This document shows, one piece after another, positions 31,632 through 44,330 of a stretch of DNA of 64,000 bases (the first letter of the stretch is position 1; each line of letters begins with the position of its first letter). The translations under genes and the position numbers were made by a program. Source of the stretch: Roridomyces roridus (Eukaryota > Basidiomycota > Agaricomycetes > Agaricales > Mycenaceae). Location of the stretch: NCBI GenBank assembly GCA_029378245.1, contig JARKIF010000007.1, positions 186,001-250,000 on the forward strand, in the 5' to 3' direction. The notes under the pieces were generated by a model that saw only the letters and a list, made by a program, of their open reading frames with translations, did no database searches and was not told where the DNA came from.

Positions 31632-34225
31632 TCAATCCATGATCACTCCGCATTCCGAGTTGGCTGGCCTCAGAAGGCGAGCGTAACAGTTCTCTACAGC
31701 GGACCTCTGTCGCTCCCATGATTGAATTAGATGAAGAGGTGTAGAAGGCCATCGCTGTATCGAGCAATGAATCCAGTCATAAGTAACCGTGGCTGGAGAC
31801 TGACCCATAGCCAGTCCAAGATCATGTCAAAAGAGGCTGGACGGAGGAAATCAGAATGACACTCCAGGTGATATTTCTCGTCGGGTTCGAGTCTTCCACA
31901 GAACTGCGAAAGATCCAGGTGCTCTAGGGCACTGAAAACCCCCGCGTCGGGTTCGCAGCTACACATGGCGGGAATCCAGGCCCTGTTGCGAAGTCAAAGG
32001 TCTCTGCTCCCAGAGGGATTATGCCTGCACTTACGTATTGATCATGAATTGGAAGAAATCGGCGGTGTGTAGAATCTCATTCATGCGACTTATACACCGC
32101 AGGGCGATGAAGCGGGCCGTTTCTTCTTCGGACATGTACAAGGCTCCGCACCTCTGGGGATTACAGAGGAACTGGCGCACGTCGTTTAAAATGAAGGGGT
32201 GTTCGAGCAGGGTTCGAAGCACGTCCCATTTGAGCCCGAGCAAATCCAGTGCCTTCGCATCTGAGAGATGTACGTCCTTTGCAACAGCGGAGGTCATAGT
32301 ACGGAGGAATGACAGCAACGCCGGATCTTTGGATAAAACGACCGTCAAGATGTGGTCGCTCCGCAGTCTCTGATCCGCACATGTGAGTAAACAACCGAGA
32401 AGGAATGAAAGGCGTACAATGGATGGTAATTTGTCTCCGTTCCGGAGGTGACGCAAATCTGCCCATGTTCTAACGAGGTCCCGAGGGGGAGGTGAAAAAC
32501 GCTGCGGGAATTTAGCAGCAACCTTGGCGACCTTGAGGAAATCGAACCTGGAGCCAAACAACAATGGAGCCTGGTTCCGCCCGGGAGTACTTGTTATATA
32601 TCTCATGCTGGAGATGTAGGTTGTGCAAGATGGGTAGTAGATTCTCCTTCGGAGGAATCTTCACGAGAGATTGCACGAAACACTGGGTGATAGTCCTGTG
32701 GAATGGATAGCCTTACAGAATGGAGCTGGAAGATATGACTGGAAACCTACCGGAAGTCCACCGGCTGGAGCCCCGACTCGAGCGCACAAACCATGCCGTG
32801 TACCAGTGCAATTTGCAGTTCTTCCCCGGATAGTACGCCAAAGCCTGACGACCGCTGGGGGTCGACGAGAAAGTCTCGGAAGGATGCATGCAGCAGCTTC
32901 ACAGGTGTGATACGATGCTCGAAGATTCGCACGGGTGGAACCTGAAGCAATGAATGAAGGCCGCGTAAAGTGATACGAGATGTTCCTCTGCGCATCCGCA
33001 ACCCCATGTCAATTTGTTCGGGGTCTAGATCCACCGCTTCCACAACGGCGTGCAAAACTCGGAGAAGCGTTGGTTTGTTGGGCACTGCTGAAAGAATTTG
33101 GGTGTATAGGTCGTCAAGAGGAGTGGTGCTAGAAGGATCCAGACTGAGAACAGCACCCAGGCGGTCATCAGGGTGGGAGTATTCGTCATCAACATAGCGA
33201 GCGATGGTGGCCGCATAGATGAAGGTCCCAGAGGACCTTTCGACCAGCTCCCGAATTGTAGCCTTGCCAGGCCATTCATTGTCCAATGGGATTTCTCGAC
33301 CTGTATGAGCTCGGTGTATCCGTGAGAATTCATGGGTAAGGAATCGTGAGATGTCGGCGTAGGCAGAGACGTCTGGGCGGATCTGAAAACCCCCACAGAC
33401 ATCAGAATTCTCAGAAGCCTCGAGGACCTCGCGCAGATACGCTTCCGAGCGACTGCAGATCAGGACGCGGATGGGAACTCTTCCCGAGCGCACAACGTCG
33501 ATGAGTAATCGCAGGAGCATCGTCTGTATCGCATGGTCTTCGCACTCATCTAATCCGTCGAGGACTAGAATGGGACGAAGTGCGAGCATCGGGGCCTCTC
33601 TAAACGGCAGGCCGATCAGCTTCTCGAGTTGGTGACGCATCGACTTGCTGGCGATGAGTCTGTCTATCGCGACTGCCCGCTGTATCATAGCGCCAATGTC
33701 AGGGAAGGAGACGGCCAGTTGATAGGCTAGAGTTGGGAATAAACTCCTCCAGTGTCCACGACGCGCATCCCCTCGCTTCCAGAAAAAGGACCCGCCCAAT
33801 TGACCGCGGGCTTGGCAGCTCGCGGCAAATTGTTGGGCGATGGCAGATTTGCCGATTCCGGCGCAGCCGTTGAGCCAGAATATCGCACTGTCTTCGGGCT
33901 GCTCGAAGGACCATTTATCCAGCCGCTCTAGTATCGCATTCCGTGTGCCTGGATGACAAGAGGGCTCGGGAGGGCGGACTGCCGAGTCATGCATGGCTTC
34001 CTCGCACAACGCGCGGCGCAAGATGTCCAGGCCTACCAATAAACCATGAGGAGCATTGAAACCCCGGCAGAGTGAGTACTGACCGCTTTCGCCGACGTTT
34101 GTTGTGTGGGAAACGTTCATATTTCCGGCGACGCTGTTGATCGTACTGTTCTGGATATGGACTGGGGTATCGCCGCCAATCCGAGAGATAGCGTAGTCTC
34201 TTTGGGGAGGTTGGGAGAGGGACAT
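31632..34225 (-). CDS. NACHT-domain STAND NTPase (copy D)
   Basis: Full-length paralog of A1. ATG at 34225 (MSLSQPPQRDYAISRIGGDT); exon 1 carries HIQNSTINSVAGNMNVS and ends at a GTCAGT donor. The NTPase exon has Walker A in the form NGCAGIGKSAIAQQF, Walker B ILVLDGLDECEDHA, and sensor-like SRSEAYLREVLEAS. The C-terminal exons read DTITQCFVQSLVKIPP, RFSPPPRDLVRTWADLRHL, ALDLLGLKWDVLRTLL, CGALYMSEEETARFIALRCI, SCEPDAGVFSALEHLDLSQF and RWPSTPLHLIQSWERQ to the stop at 31632. One donor (GTTCGA after WLQ) is weak. All domain motifs are intact, so it could be functional; the ligand is unknown. Confidence 0.8.
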
Positions 34226-34779
34226 TGGGAATATAGACAAGGAGCGTGAGGGAGGCGGTGAAGCGCTGTGAGATACTTACACCGCCCAGTACGGGCCGGC
34301 GACGTTTTTAGACCTGCTTTTATGGGCCATTGCTAGCGCATGGCAATCCGAGTCTGGGGGTGTGGAGACCGGAAGGGAAGGCCCGAGATATTGTAGCCGC
34401 GAGAAAAGTGCATTCCAATGAGGCAATCAAGTCCAAGGGGCAATAATCAATTTCGAATGACGAGAACACAATGCACACGAAGACAGAGAAATTTGAGAGT
34501 CCGGCAGCACATTGATGGAGAGATCTTAGCAAGTTCAGGAATACAGTGAGTCGGAGTCAGCCAGTCTCCAGATTGGAAAAGCCAAGGGAAAGCGCGAACT
34601 CGTTGCCCGGAGAGTCACAGAAACGGACATTGGGAATCGGGAATCGGATGTGTGGTGGTCTGAAGCAAGAGGCGCGCAGCCGCTGTCAACGGAGCTGTCA
34701 ACGGCTGGAGGTGGAGCTGGCGGGTTGCCGTCTCGCTGCCGTTAACCGCGGTGAAGATCGCAACCCATCGCAAGAGGTA
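34226..34779. other. NACHT D upstream region
   Basis: The first 120 bp (GCCGGCGACGTTTTTAGACC) have a counterpart near 43330-43370, next to the orphan NACHT exon 1 there, so they probably form part of the family's promoter. No gene is visible in the rest. Confidence 0.4.
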
Positions 34780-35236
34780 CAGTATTTCAGCCGTCCTTTA
34801 CACACTATCACTCCTTTACACACTCGGCTGTTTCTCACTCAATTCTTCATGGAATATTATGGTATCTTGGGAGCACATTTCTTCACTATATATGAATGCT
34901 CGAAAAAAAGGTACATTTTTTCCCGCCAGCAGTTGTCGCGATTCGAGGTGTATACAGCCAAAATTTCCCAATTTGGAAAGCTGATGACTTTTACAGGCAA
35001 ATTTGCTCTTCGTTCTGGGCAGATTTCTGGCCAGTTCTTTTTTGTACTAATAGATGCACGTGTAAGGTAGATGCTCCCGGCATCCCGGTGTTGACTGAGC
35101 GCGTGAGCGGTGAGAAAGAAATGGAACCGTCTGATGGCTCTCGAAGCGTGACAGCTCACTCTTGACCTCCTTTAGGTCGTCTATTCTCGCCGATTCTCGC
35201 ACCCCGCTCGATCTTTAGACACCGGAATCGTCGATC

Positions 35237-36759
35237 ATGGTCGGCCGCGCGCTGTCAGAGCGCGTGAAGAGACAGAAAACGCGCCGTAAAGACAATACAA
35301 AATATCAGGCGGCTATCGACGAGTACAAAAGAGAGCAGCTGAAGGAAGGGAAAAAGAGAGGGCTGAGACCCATTGCCGAGGCCCATGGTGTCTGCTTCAA
35401 GACCCTCGGCAATCTGGTCAACGGGAAACGCTCCATAGGCGCGTTCAACGCGTCGAAACAGAAGCTCACCCATCCCGAGGAACGCGTCCTCGTCGACTTC
35501 ATCCTCGAATCCGCCGATGCAGGTTTACCCCTCTCGCACCAGAACATCCGGAAACACGCGGATGCTATCCTAGCCGGTCGCGACGTGCCAGGCGAGTCTG
35601 TGGGAGAGGCTTGGGTTGACCGTTTCCTCAAGCGTTATTGCGACGAGTTGCAGACTCATTGGAGCAAGCCGCTCGCGACCGAACGCGCGCGCTCCTTGAA
35701 TCCCGAGGCTGTCAAACATTGGTTTGATCTGGTGGAGAAGGAGTGCGTAAACGAAGGGATAAAGCCGGAGAACATTTATGGGATGGATGAAAGCGGGTTC
35801 CCACCTTCTAATCAGGGAAGGGAACGTGTCGTGGGACGCGCAGGCACCAAGACCCAGCACAAGTCCGGCAGCGGAAATCGCGAGAATGTCACCGCTCTCG
35901 TCACCGTATGCGCCGACGGGTCCACTTTGCGGCCGACAATAATCTTCAAGGGGAAGAACTTCATGAGGAAATGGGGCTCGGACAATGTGGCTGGAGCGTC
36001 GTAAGTGTTGCGAACTCAGGGACTGAGCATCAAACTCACATTGCACCCAGGCTCTGCGTCTCTGAGAACGGATGGACCGATGGGGGAATTGCGATGGAGT
36101 GGATACGCAAGGACTTTGATCCGCAGACTCGAGAGAAAGCGAATGGCGAAAAGCGAGTGTTGTTCATCGACGGCCACAGCTCCCATTACACCGCCGATCT
36201 GCTGGAGTATGGGAAGGCAAATAACATCAAGGTGATGGGGTACCCACCTCACTGCACACATGGACTTCAAGGTCTTGATGTCGTCTGATTCTCCGCGATG
36301 AAGGGTTCCTGGAAAGATGAAATCAATACTTTCGAAGAGAAGCATCAGCACGCCGTGGGCAAGGAAGACTTCTGCGCCGTCTTTGGGCGCGCCTTCCTAA
36401 GGGCATTCACCCCCGAGCTGGTGAAAAAAGCGTTCGCAGCCACGGGTATACACCCGTTCAACCGCGATGTCATCAAGCCTGCGCAGATGAAGCCGAGTGC
36501 AGCTACATCGACGCATGCGGCTTTCCCGATGGTCCAGCCGAGCCCCATACGCGCGGTCATGACCGCCTTCAAAAGCCATGAATACACTCACCGTGAGTTG
36601 TATCCTGACTCGTCGCCCCGTGCCGGCCCCTCCAGGTTTCCTGGTTCGCTTTCCAGCCCCGCATCCTCGAGCCCGACGCGATCCATGCCTGGAACGTCCC
36701 ACAATATTCCCATTGTAATGTCCGTGCCGGAGGGTAAGGACAAAGGGGCCGGAACCTGA
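35237..36759 (+). pseudogene. Tigger-like DDE transposase, N-terminal and catalytic part
   Basis: Encoded inside the TA-flanked element. ATG at 35237; a helix-turn-helix region (RPIAEAHGVCFKTLGNLVNG), a CENP-B-type second HTH (PLSHQNIRKHADAILAGRDV, GEAWVDRFLKRY) and the DDE domain (IYGMDESGFPPSNQGRERVV, VLFIDGHSSHYTADLLEYGK, HGLQGLDVV), which supply the three acidic positions. A GTAAGT..CAG intron (36001-36050) is needed. An in-frame TGA directly after GLDVV (36286-36288) breaks the frame. Beyond it, the frame continues with FCAVFGRAFLRAFTPELVKK and ATGIHPFNRDVI. The gene is therefore inactive as read. Confidence 0.85.
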
Positions 36760-37410
36760 GGTCAGAGGTCGGAGGTCGGAGGTCGGAGGGACGTAGACCG
36801 AGGGTGATCCGGATGAGGTGAACGCTACTCGGAGGGAGAGCGCACCAGCCACTTGACTTCCGAGAGAGGAGTACTCAGAGACTAGATTGGCACAGAGGAA
36901 TTGCGGAGGCAACACACGTTAATTAACTACTGAGGTACATCAAAGTCGTATCGCCTATATATACTAAGTAAGTATGACACGACCTAATGGAGTCAGAAGT
37001 ATGAAAGACAATAAGATCTATACTACAACAATAAGAGAGAAGAAGATAAAGATAATCACAATAAGGGAAACGCTCAGAAGAACTTCATTGCGTGAAAACC
37101 CTATAGGATTGTGCAATACGAACAGATCGGATGCATCAAGGTCGGAATATCCGGATCAGTCGGAAATGATCCGAACCGGAGGAGTCGGAAGGTCCAAGGG
37201 AGAGTCGGGAGAGTTGGACATGCATGGATATAACAACGTAAGATTGTGCAATATGACGTGATCGAATGCATCTTGGATGGAAGAGGCCGGAAGGTCGGAG
37301 GGACCGGAGGGCCCAGAGGGATCGGAGGGCCCGGAGGGATCGGAGGGCCTCGGATCGAAGTCGGGATGACATGGATATAACACCCATCGACCCCGCGCTG
37401 CTCACGCCAA
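36760..37410. repeat. GGTCGGA/GGACCGGAGG-rich insertion in the transposase gene
   Basis: Separates the catalytic part from the C-terminal part of the transposase. Both edges are tracts of degenerate GGTCGGA and GGAGGGATC units. The centre is AT-rich and includes TATATATACTAAGTAAG, similar to TTATATACTAAGTGAG at 38653. It is probably a solo LTR or other element, but I could not fix its ends or a target duplication. Confidence 0.5.
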
Positions 37411-37457
37411 AGTGACGTCGAGAACCTGTATCCGACGACGACACGCCAAGCAAGCGC

Positions 37458-38195
37458 ATGCGCATCCTCGGCGCTGAGCTGGCTGCCACATCATCAGGGG
37501 CATTCCTCGTTACAAAACCAAAGGCCACGCACCTGCAGATCTGCACGATACCAGCACCCGCCTTCGAGCGTATCCCCGACGAGCTGCGAGAGCCGGATTG
37601 GACCGTACTCGACCGGCTCGCACCGTTGCCATTGTATAGGCGCAATAACTTGGAGTCACGATGCCAGCAGTTGGAGACTGAGTTGGCAGACGCTCGTCAC
37701 TACGTCCATGCACACCAGGCCATATCCCAAGGCCAGAATGCGCAGCTCATTGTTCAGAACATGACTATGGGGAAGTTAAAGCATGCTCTTTTTGAGAAGG
37801 AGAAAGGGAAGAACGGGAAGAAGGGGCGCACCGTTTTGTTTCCGGGGGGTTTGGGCAGGCATTTGACATCGGATGAAGTCATTGCGCAACAGCGAGCGCT
37901 GGAGAATGAGAAGGAGAAGGAGGCGACGGATAAGGTGGCGAGGCAGGCAAGGAGGGCAGAGAGGAAGGCAGAGAAGGAGCGTATTGAGGAGGAGTGGAAG
38001 GTGATACGGGCCGAGCATGAGGTGAAGGTCAAGGCCTGGGAGGAACGAGTCCTGGCTCTCAAATTGGAGGGGAAGCGGGGCAAAGACCTCCCAAATAGGC
38101 CTAAGCGTCCCCCAAAGCCAAAACCGAAGGAGTCTGACGATGAGAACGACGACGACGACGGTCGGAGTCAGCACAGCGATGGTGGCGGAGAGTGA
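37458..38195 (+). pseudogene. Tigger-like transposase, C-terminal tail
   Basis: Open frame of 245 codons that continues the transposase after the insertion. The stretch just before the ATG still reads in frame (DDDTPSK). It has a leucine-zipper-like region (LESRCQQLETELADARHYVH, NAQLIVQNMTMGKLKHALF), TVLFPGGLGRHLTSDEVIAQ, a charged coiled coil and an acidic tail (DDENDDDDG). These tails are usual in basidiomycete Tigger-like transposases. Confidence 0.7.
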
Positions 38196-38339
38196 TCACA
38201 CGATATGTCACACTGTGTAAAGGAGCGATTTTGTTGAGGTAACTGATCTTGTCAAGAATCGGACAATAATAATTCACCCTGGGGTCGTATGGGCCCGGAC
38301 TTTTGTACAAACAGTCTCAGGACCCTACGGAAGGTGCCT

Positions 38340-39080
38340 AGCAACTTTGTTTCACTGTTAGGTGCCGGATCCGAGGCTGACTGGAATCCCGGATAAGGAC
38401 GACCGGAGTAAGAATGACCGGAACTCCGGGACGAAGGACTCCAGAGAGGGACGAAAAAGTCGGAGGAGGGAGATGGAGTCCAACCGGTGACACCACAAGG
38501 ACCCAGGGTGACCAGGTTCCCTACGCTACTTCCAAGGGAAGCAATCCGGACGAGACGATAAAGGAGGAGAGGAGGGCTCGGAGCAGCCAAGGTCGAATAG
38601 ACCAGGAACGTTAATATTCCAACTGCCGTACCGAGTACAAAAGGAAAGTCTTATATACTAAGTGAGAGATATTTGTCAAGACACTAAAATAGACTTGAGA
38701 ACGGACATAACCGGCTAAGTGGATATAAGGTGATTAAGCCCGCACGGAGTGATCAGTGGATGTCACTCCAGAGCATGTCAGATGAATATCCTGTCAAGGT
38801 TCCTTTTTCATGTGAATAACCAAAATACCCGGTGTAGTCCGAGAAGCAGGACTCGGCCTGACAGATGGGATGGATCCGGAGTTGGGTCAAAGGAACCGGA
38901 ACTCCGGTCAAAGGAACCGGAGTCCGGAGTTTGGATGAAGTTGGAACGAGACGTAACAAATTGAGGAAGGGCAAAAGTCCGAACGAGGACCGGAGTCCGG
39001 TCAAGATTGATCCGGATTTGTTGGAGCCGGAACCGGAGTTGGGTCGAGTGGTCCGGAGTTGGTGAAAATGGAACGGGACG
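38340..39080. repeat. CCGGAGT-rich degenerate repeat in the Tigger right arm
   Basis: Repeated CCGGAGT, AACCGGA and GGACGA units spread over 38380-38500 and 38860-39060, around an AT-richer centre with TTATATACTAAGTGAG. It resembles 36760-37410 and may be a second copy of the same inserted family. Ends not determined. Confidence 0.4.
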
Positions 39081-39159
39081 TAACATTCACAGAAAACGGC
39101 CCACAGACAAAGATATTAGTCAAACAACATCTGCTGTGTAAAGGAGTGCTGGAATACTG

Positions 39160-39769
39160 TATCGAAGATCCAGATCTGTAACACAGTGAACAACACGTGT
39201 TGATGAGGGGGGCCAAATAGTTATCGATATTTGTCCTGTCACGTTATTACTCAAAATGTCATCCACCGCTCCGCGTCGACGCATCTCGACACCCGCCGCG
39301 TCGAGATTCTCAATCTTCAACGTCGGGGGCTTCTAAGCCACCCTGAGCCAGCAAAAAACCACCCATGTCGGTGTAAATAATGTCAAAAAAAGCGTCGCAC
39401 GGACTCTCAAATGACATATCCCATGCTACTACACAAGATGTATTCCTGTATCATGAATTATACCCCCTCGCGAACGAGAACACTGGAACTCTTATCGAGT
39501 GCGGGAGGAAGTCCGATGGAAGTCCGATTCTCTCCGAAGGCCGAATTTGGACATATCTCCGTTTGAGGGCATTCACGTGTTGTTCACTGTAGTACAGATC
39601 TGGATCTTTGGTACCTCTTGACCCATCGGCTGGAGAGAAGCCAAGAGATCCATGTTCAAGGCTTACTAAAAGCAAATTAGTAGTCAAAGATGTCATCGAA
39701 GAAAAATGGGACCCCACTTTGGCGGAAAACGGGCCGATAAAGCCGAGCTTAAAAATAAATTTTCAAGAC
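39160..39769. other. Gene-free stretch right of the Tigger element
   Basis: A 26-codon frame at 39257 (MSSTAPRRRISTPAASRFSI) has a plausible ATG context, but I see no continuation or homologue here. Nothing else is supported. Confidence 0.3.
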
Positions 39770-40090
39770 TCGGAACCTTGGACACTCCACCATTCGATTA
39801 CAAGCACCCTGCCTGTGATTTTACGTCCGGTACTAGCACGCGGCGTGCGTCTGCATTAGATCAAATGCAGCCCAGGGGCGGCGTGACGTATGCAGAAGAG
39901 CCCGTTCGATTCGGGACCGGAGGATAGGTTACCGCTAGCCTCTCTTTTGGCTCTCGCAAAGTCGACTCGGCAGCCGCAAGCATTCACTTAATTCAAGTCT
40001 TTATTGCATTCCAGCTAAAGACTCGAAGTCCGAACCAACTCTGGACAGGACACTCCACCACCTTGGTTCAAATTCAACTTGCTACTCTCC
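39770..40090 (+). repeat. Dispersed repeat REP1, copy b
   Basis: Shares with copy a the blocks GACACTCCACCATTCGATTA, GAAGAGCCCGTTCGATTCGG (about 39895), TTCAAGTCTTTATTGCATT and CGAACCAACTCTGGAC. Its end, GACACTCCACCACCTTGGTT, repeats its beginning, so neighbouring copies may have been joined in tandem. Confidence 0.6.
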
Positions 40091-40345
40091 AGCACACTCC
40101 CCACGTTGGAACTTGGTTCGCATAATTCAATTCGTTCAGGCGTTTCGTCGGCGTTCAGGACACGCTCGTTTCCAACCCCTCGTAGCATCTGAAGCTTGCG
40201 TTCAGTGAAGTCCATACTGCGTAGAGGACCCCGTTCCACGGTAGGTGATGCGTTGCGTAGCAAACATCTTACACCAGCTTTTTCTCTTCCTTTTCTTTCG
40301 CCTCGCTCGACGTTGAATATTCAGCCCCGTGCGTACGACTGTGTA

Positions 40346-42895
40346 TTACATGCGATGAGACTGTCCAAATTCCCGGAGACGAGAGGAACATTCTCGAACG
40401 GCGGTCTCCTGTCTTTCCCATGATTGAATGATATGAGGAGGTGTAGTGGGCCATTTCTGTATGAACAGTCAGGGTAGTTGTGATTGTCGCATCGGACTTA
40501 CACGTAGCCAGTCCAAGATTTGCACAAAAGACTCTGGATTGAGAACACCGTCGTGAAACGCCCAGTGATACTCCTTGTCGGACTCGAGTCTTCCACAGAA
40601 CTGAGAAAGGTCCAGATGCTCAAGGGAACCGAAGACGACCTCGTCAGGTTTGCATCTGCATAATGCGGCAATCCAATACCTGTTCCAAGTTAAAGTCCTC
40701 TGCTATCGGAGTGATTATGTACGGACTTACGAATTGAACTGGAAGAAATTGTTGGTGAGCAGAATGTCATTCATGCGGCTCATGCACCGCAGGGCGATGA
40801 AGCGCAACGTGTCTTGTTCCGACAGATACAAGGCTCCGCATCTATCGGGGTCGCAGAGGAAGTCGCGCAGGAAGTGAAAGGGGAATTTCACGTGGGGTCG
40901 AAGAGCATCCCACTTCAGTCCAAGTAGGTCGAGTGCCGCTGTATCTGACAGACGCACTTCCGGGGCAACCACGGAGGTGATACGGAGGAATGATAGCAAT
41001 GCTGGATCTTCTGATACAAGCCGAACAAAGATTTCGTCGCTTTGAGATTGAGTCTGATGCACAAATGTGTATGAGCTAGCGAATGGAGCGAGAAGGAAAG
41101 CAAGACATACATGCCATGGTAGCTCTTCTAGGCTTGTTTCTTGGAGGTGGCTCAAATCTGCCCAGGTTTCAATGAGGTCCAAAGGAGAATGTGAATAACG
41201 CTGCAAGAATTTAGCTATGGTGACCTTTGTAGACACCGAACTCACCTGGAGCCAAGGGAGAATAACACCTGCATGCGCTTCGTACTCGTACCTGTATGCG
41301 TGGTCCTGGACATTAGCATTGCGCAAGATGCGGAATATAGTTTCTGTAGGGGGGATCTTGACGAGAGAATGCAGGAAACTGCAGGCGATCACCCTGTCAA
41401 ATGTCAGTACACAGAATGAACTCAATGGTGGATGTGTTGAAAACTCACACAAACTCCAGCGGCTGGAGCCCCGATTCAAGAGCACCAGCCATGCTGTGCA
41501 CAAATGTGATTTGCAAGTCTTGCCCAGATATACAAAAGCCAGATGACCGCCGCGGGTCGCCCAGAAAGTCTTGGAAGGATGCGTGCAGGAATTTCACACG
41601 TTTGACCCAAGGGTCTAAGATTCGAACAGGCGGAACCTGGAGCAGGGAATGCAGACCGCGGAGAGTGATACGAGACGTCCCTCGGCGCAACTGAAGCGCA
41701 ATGTCGATTTCTTCGACAGCCAAATCTGTTTCCATGATCGCGTGCAACACACGGAGAAGGACTGGTTTGTTGGGAATGGCTGAAAGAATTTGGGTGTACA
41801 TGTCGTCAAGAGGAGTGGTGCTGGACGGATCCAGACTGAGAACAGCTTCCAAACTATCCACAGGGTGGGAGTATTCATCGTCGATGTAACGAATCACGGT
41901 TGATGCATAGATGAAGGTGCCGGACGACCTTTTGACCAGCTGTTTGATCACCTCATCCCCGGGCCAGTTATCCTCCAACGTGATTCCGCGGGCGGCATAG
42001 ATCTGACCAAGTCGTGCAAATTCATTTGTCAGGAATCGAGAAATGTCCGCGTACGCCGTCGCGTCGGGACGGATTGCATAATCTCGACAGACGTCGCCAT
42101 TGTTGGCGGCCAGAAGGATCTCGCCGATATGTGGTTCGGAACGGCTGCAAATGAGGATATGGACCGGGAGCCGTCCAGCGCGCACAGCACTGATGAGAGC
42201 TTGGACCAGCCGAATTTGCACGGCGTGGTCGTCGCACTCGTCCAGGCCGTCGACAACGAGTATGGGACGAGACTCCATTGCGTGGGCTTTCGTAAACGGC
42301 TCGACGATCAGGGCCTCAAGCTGAAGGCCCATGGATTTGTTGAGAACGAGTCTGTCCGTCTGAACTGTGGATTGTATCGCGTGCCGGAGCTCAGGACATG
42401 AAATTCCGAGCTGGTAAGCCAAGGTAGGAAGCAGCGTTCGCCAGCTTCCACGGCTGGCATCGCCTCGCTTGAAAAAGAAGGAGCCGCCGAGTTCACCCCG
42501 GTCGTGGCAGCTGGCCGCGAATTGTTGAGCAATGGCAGATTTCCCGATGCCGGCGCAGCCGTGTAGCCAAAGTATGATGCTCTCTGCAGGCTGCGCCAGG
42601 GCCCAGTCATCCAGCCAATCCAATACCGCACTCCGAGTACCCGGATGACAGGCGGGATCGGTTGGGCGAACGGCTGTGTTGTGCACGGCGTCGACAGCCA
42701 CTGAGTTGAGCAGGATATCCATCCCTTTTGTAGTGGCGTGAAGTTGGGACAGTCGATTGGGAGGGAGATGTACTCACCGCTGTGGCCGACGTTGGTCGTG
42801 CGGTAACAGTTGGAAACGTTCAAATTTCCTGCGACACTATTGAAAGTACTGTTGGCAATTTGGACGGCTTGGTGGCCTTCGATGAGCGGAGGCAT
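40346..42895 (-). CDS. NACHT-domain STAND NTPase (copy C)
   Basis: Full-length member of a second subgroup. ATG at 42895 (MPPLIEGHQAVQIANSTFNS); a textbook GTGAGT donor ends exon 1. The NTPase exon has GCAGIGKSAIAQQFAASC, ILVVDGLDECDDHAVQIRLV, SRSEPHIGEILLAANNGDVC, ALSLDPSSTTPLDDMY-like and LHASFQDFL motifs. The C-terminal exons are clean: VIACSFLHSLVKIPPTETIF, RYSHSPLDLIETWADLSHL, ALDLLGLKWDALRPHVKFPF, CGALYLSEQDTLRFIALRCM, CKPDEVVFGSLEHLDLSQFC, and KWPTTPPHIIQSWERQETAV to the stop at 40346. All splice sites are canonical and no frame is broken, so it is the best candidate for an active copy. Faces away from the damaged Kre9-like/hotdog copies. Confidence 0.83.
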
Positions 42896-43136
42896 GGCGT
42901 AGTCGCCGAAAGCAAGGATCGAGAAGGAGGCGATGCTGGTGCTGTCAAAACGGCCGGCGATATGTTTAGTTCCCTCATTCACCGAGAGCGACTGCTGTGC
43001 TTACTGGCCAACAAACCAAGTCCGGTTTGAGTCCGGTTAAGAATTACCTACTATATCCGCCAGAATTCAGTGAGATTCCAGGATACTTAGAGGAGAGAGT
43101 TCTAAACCCTGCGCTGCCCTTTCTTCCTCCAGCACC

Positions 43137-43370
43137 AGATGGCGTAGTCTCGTGGGGGAGGCTGGGAGAGGGACATTGGGGAAAACAGACAAGATGCGTG
43201 AGAGAGAGAGTCTAAACCAGTACTTATGTAACTGCGCAGTGGGCGGGCCACATCTCCGCGGTTCATCTTGATCGGCTATCATCAAGTCCAGCCCGTACAC
43301 AGGTGCTGTGACTCTGAGATACACTGCCCCACACAGGCCGGCGGTGTTTTTGTAATCGCCTATTATCGCG
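43137..43370 (-). pseudogene. Orphan first exon and promoter of a NACHT gene
   Basis: Minus-strand MSLSQPPPRDYAI (ATG at 43176) and the following upstream sequence (CAGACAAG, GAGTCTAAACC, GGCCGGCGGTGTTTTTGTAA) match the first exon and upstream region of copy D. The match stops abruptly after 13 codons and no NTPase exon follows. It is the seventh trace of this family in the window. Confidence 0.55.
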
Positions 43371-43890
43371 GCCTGACATTGGTCTTGCGTTGATGCACCA
43401 CGACTGGGACCGAGTTGCGACCGAGACAAAGTGTAAGCAACTGCCCCGACGAGACTTCGGTATCAAAGGAAGACGGGGTCTCGCTGAAAAAGAAAGACAC
43501 TGGAAACGAAACTTCCGAGCCAAAGAAAATCCGCGAGCGCACCATGAAAAACTCAGTCCACAGTGGTATTCTTTCTCTATCAGACGAGCAAGAACTCAGC
43601 TCGTACGAACAAGAGCCCGCACACAACGCTTGGTCTCTGATCCACACAGGTATGAATTAAAAATAAAGAGGGAGCCAATGAAAGACCCACTCGGGGTGAA
43701 AAATTGAGCCAGGTTTCCAAGACGTCGTATACGGGGATCTGGATAGCAGTGAGCAGCAGTATACCCTGAGAATATTGGATTTACCTGTACTCCAGTAAAA
43801 ATGGAGCGCGGAGAATCTGTAACTGTACATTCCCTAAGATCGCTGCGCACCAGTGCGCTTCGTGGTTCTTCTCCGGATAAGCAAAATCCT
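43371..43890. other. Gene-free stretch
   Basis: Short open frames only. No feature could be supported. Confidence 0.3.
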
Positions 43891-44320
43891 TTCCGAGCTC
43901 TCGTACCACCCTGGGTAAATGGCTGACGTGCGAGACAGGGACGCCACCACGCTCCAGAGAACGGCACGAAGGAATCGTTCCTGTTTTCGCGGCACGCAAA
44001 CTCTACAGCGCCATGTGAGTTTCGGTTTCAGTCGTGAATGTTCGTCAAATCACCTCCTGCAGTCGTCCTCGCCAAAGACTTTGACCTCCGCGCGGGGCAC
44101 CTCGAGATCACCGTCCCCTACGTTATCAGCGACGACCAATACCAATTCGTCCGTGAGTCCAACAATGTTGCTTGGTTTGGGAGAGCGCTCCAGGCTGACC
44201 CCATACACAGTCTTCGGCGACTCGGGCAACTTCAGCCCAGTCATGACCATCCACAGCGATGTCTTTGGCGACGATGACGGTGCTGCTATGCCTGCGTCGT
44301 TGGCGAGGTTTTTTAACTGA
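43891..44320 (+). pseudogene. 5'-truncated copy of the Kre9/Knh1-like gene
   Basis: Matches the intact gene at 8378-8986 from within its first intron (CTCGTACCACCCTGGG) to the stop. The signal-peptide exon is missing. The exons for VLAKDFDLRAGHLEITVPYV, ISDDQYQFV and FGDSGNFSPVMTIHSDVFGD remain nearly unchanged, while the exon with FLFLRHANSTAP has small changes (NERTARRNRSCF frame). Without the first exon it cannot be secreted. Lies in the same order relative to the hotdog copy as in the original locus. Confidence 0.75.
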
Positions 44321-44330
44321 GGGGTTGGAT

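Larger units (their letters stand above)
34780..39159. mobile_element. Pogo/Tigger-type transposon (4380 bp), degraded
   Basis: Ends read CAGTATTTCAGCCGTCCTTT (left) and, as the inverse of the right end, CAGTATTCCAGCACTCCTTT, and both continue with ACACA. TA dinucleotides flank both sides (34778-34779, 39160-39161), as expected for the pogo group. The element carries a DDE transposase gene in two pieces and is interrupted by GGTCGGA/CCGGAGT-rich sequence at 36760-37410 and 38340-39080, probably later insertions. Confidence 0.8.

Noticed and set aside
36880..37400. Solo LTR with TG..CA ends in the Tigger transposase
   Set aside because: TG and CA can be found near both edges but no matching target duplication; kept only as an unclassified repeat.
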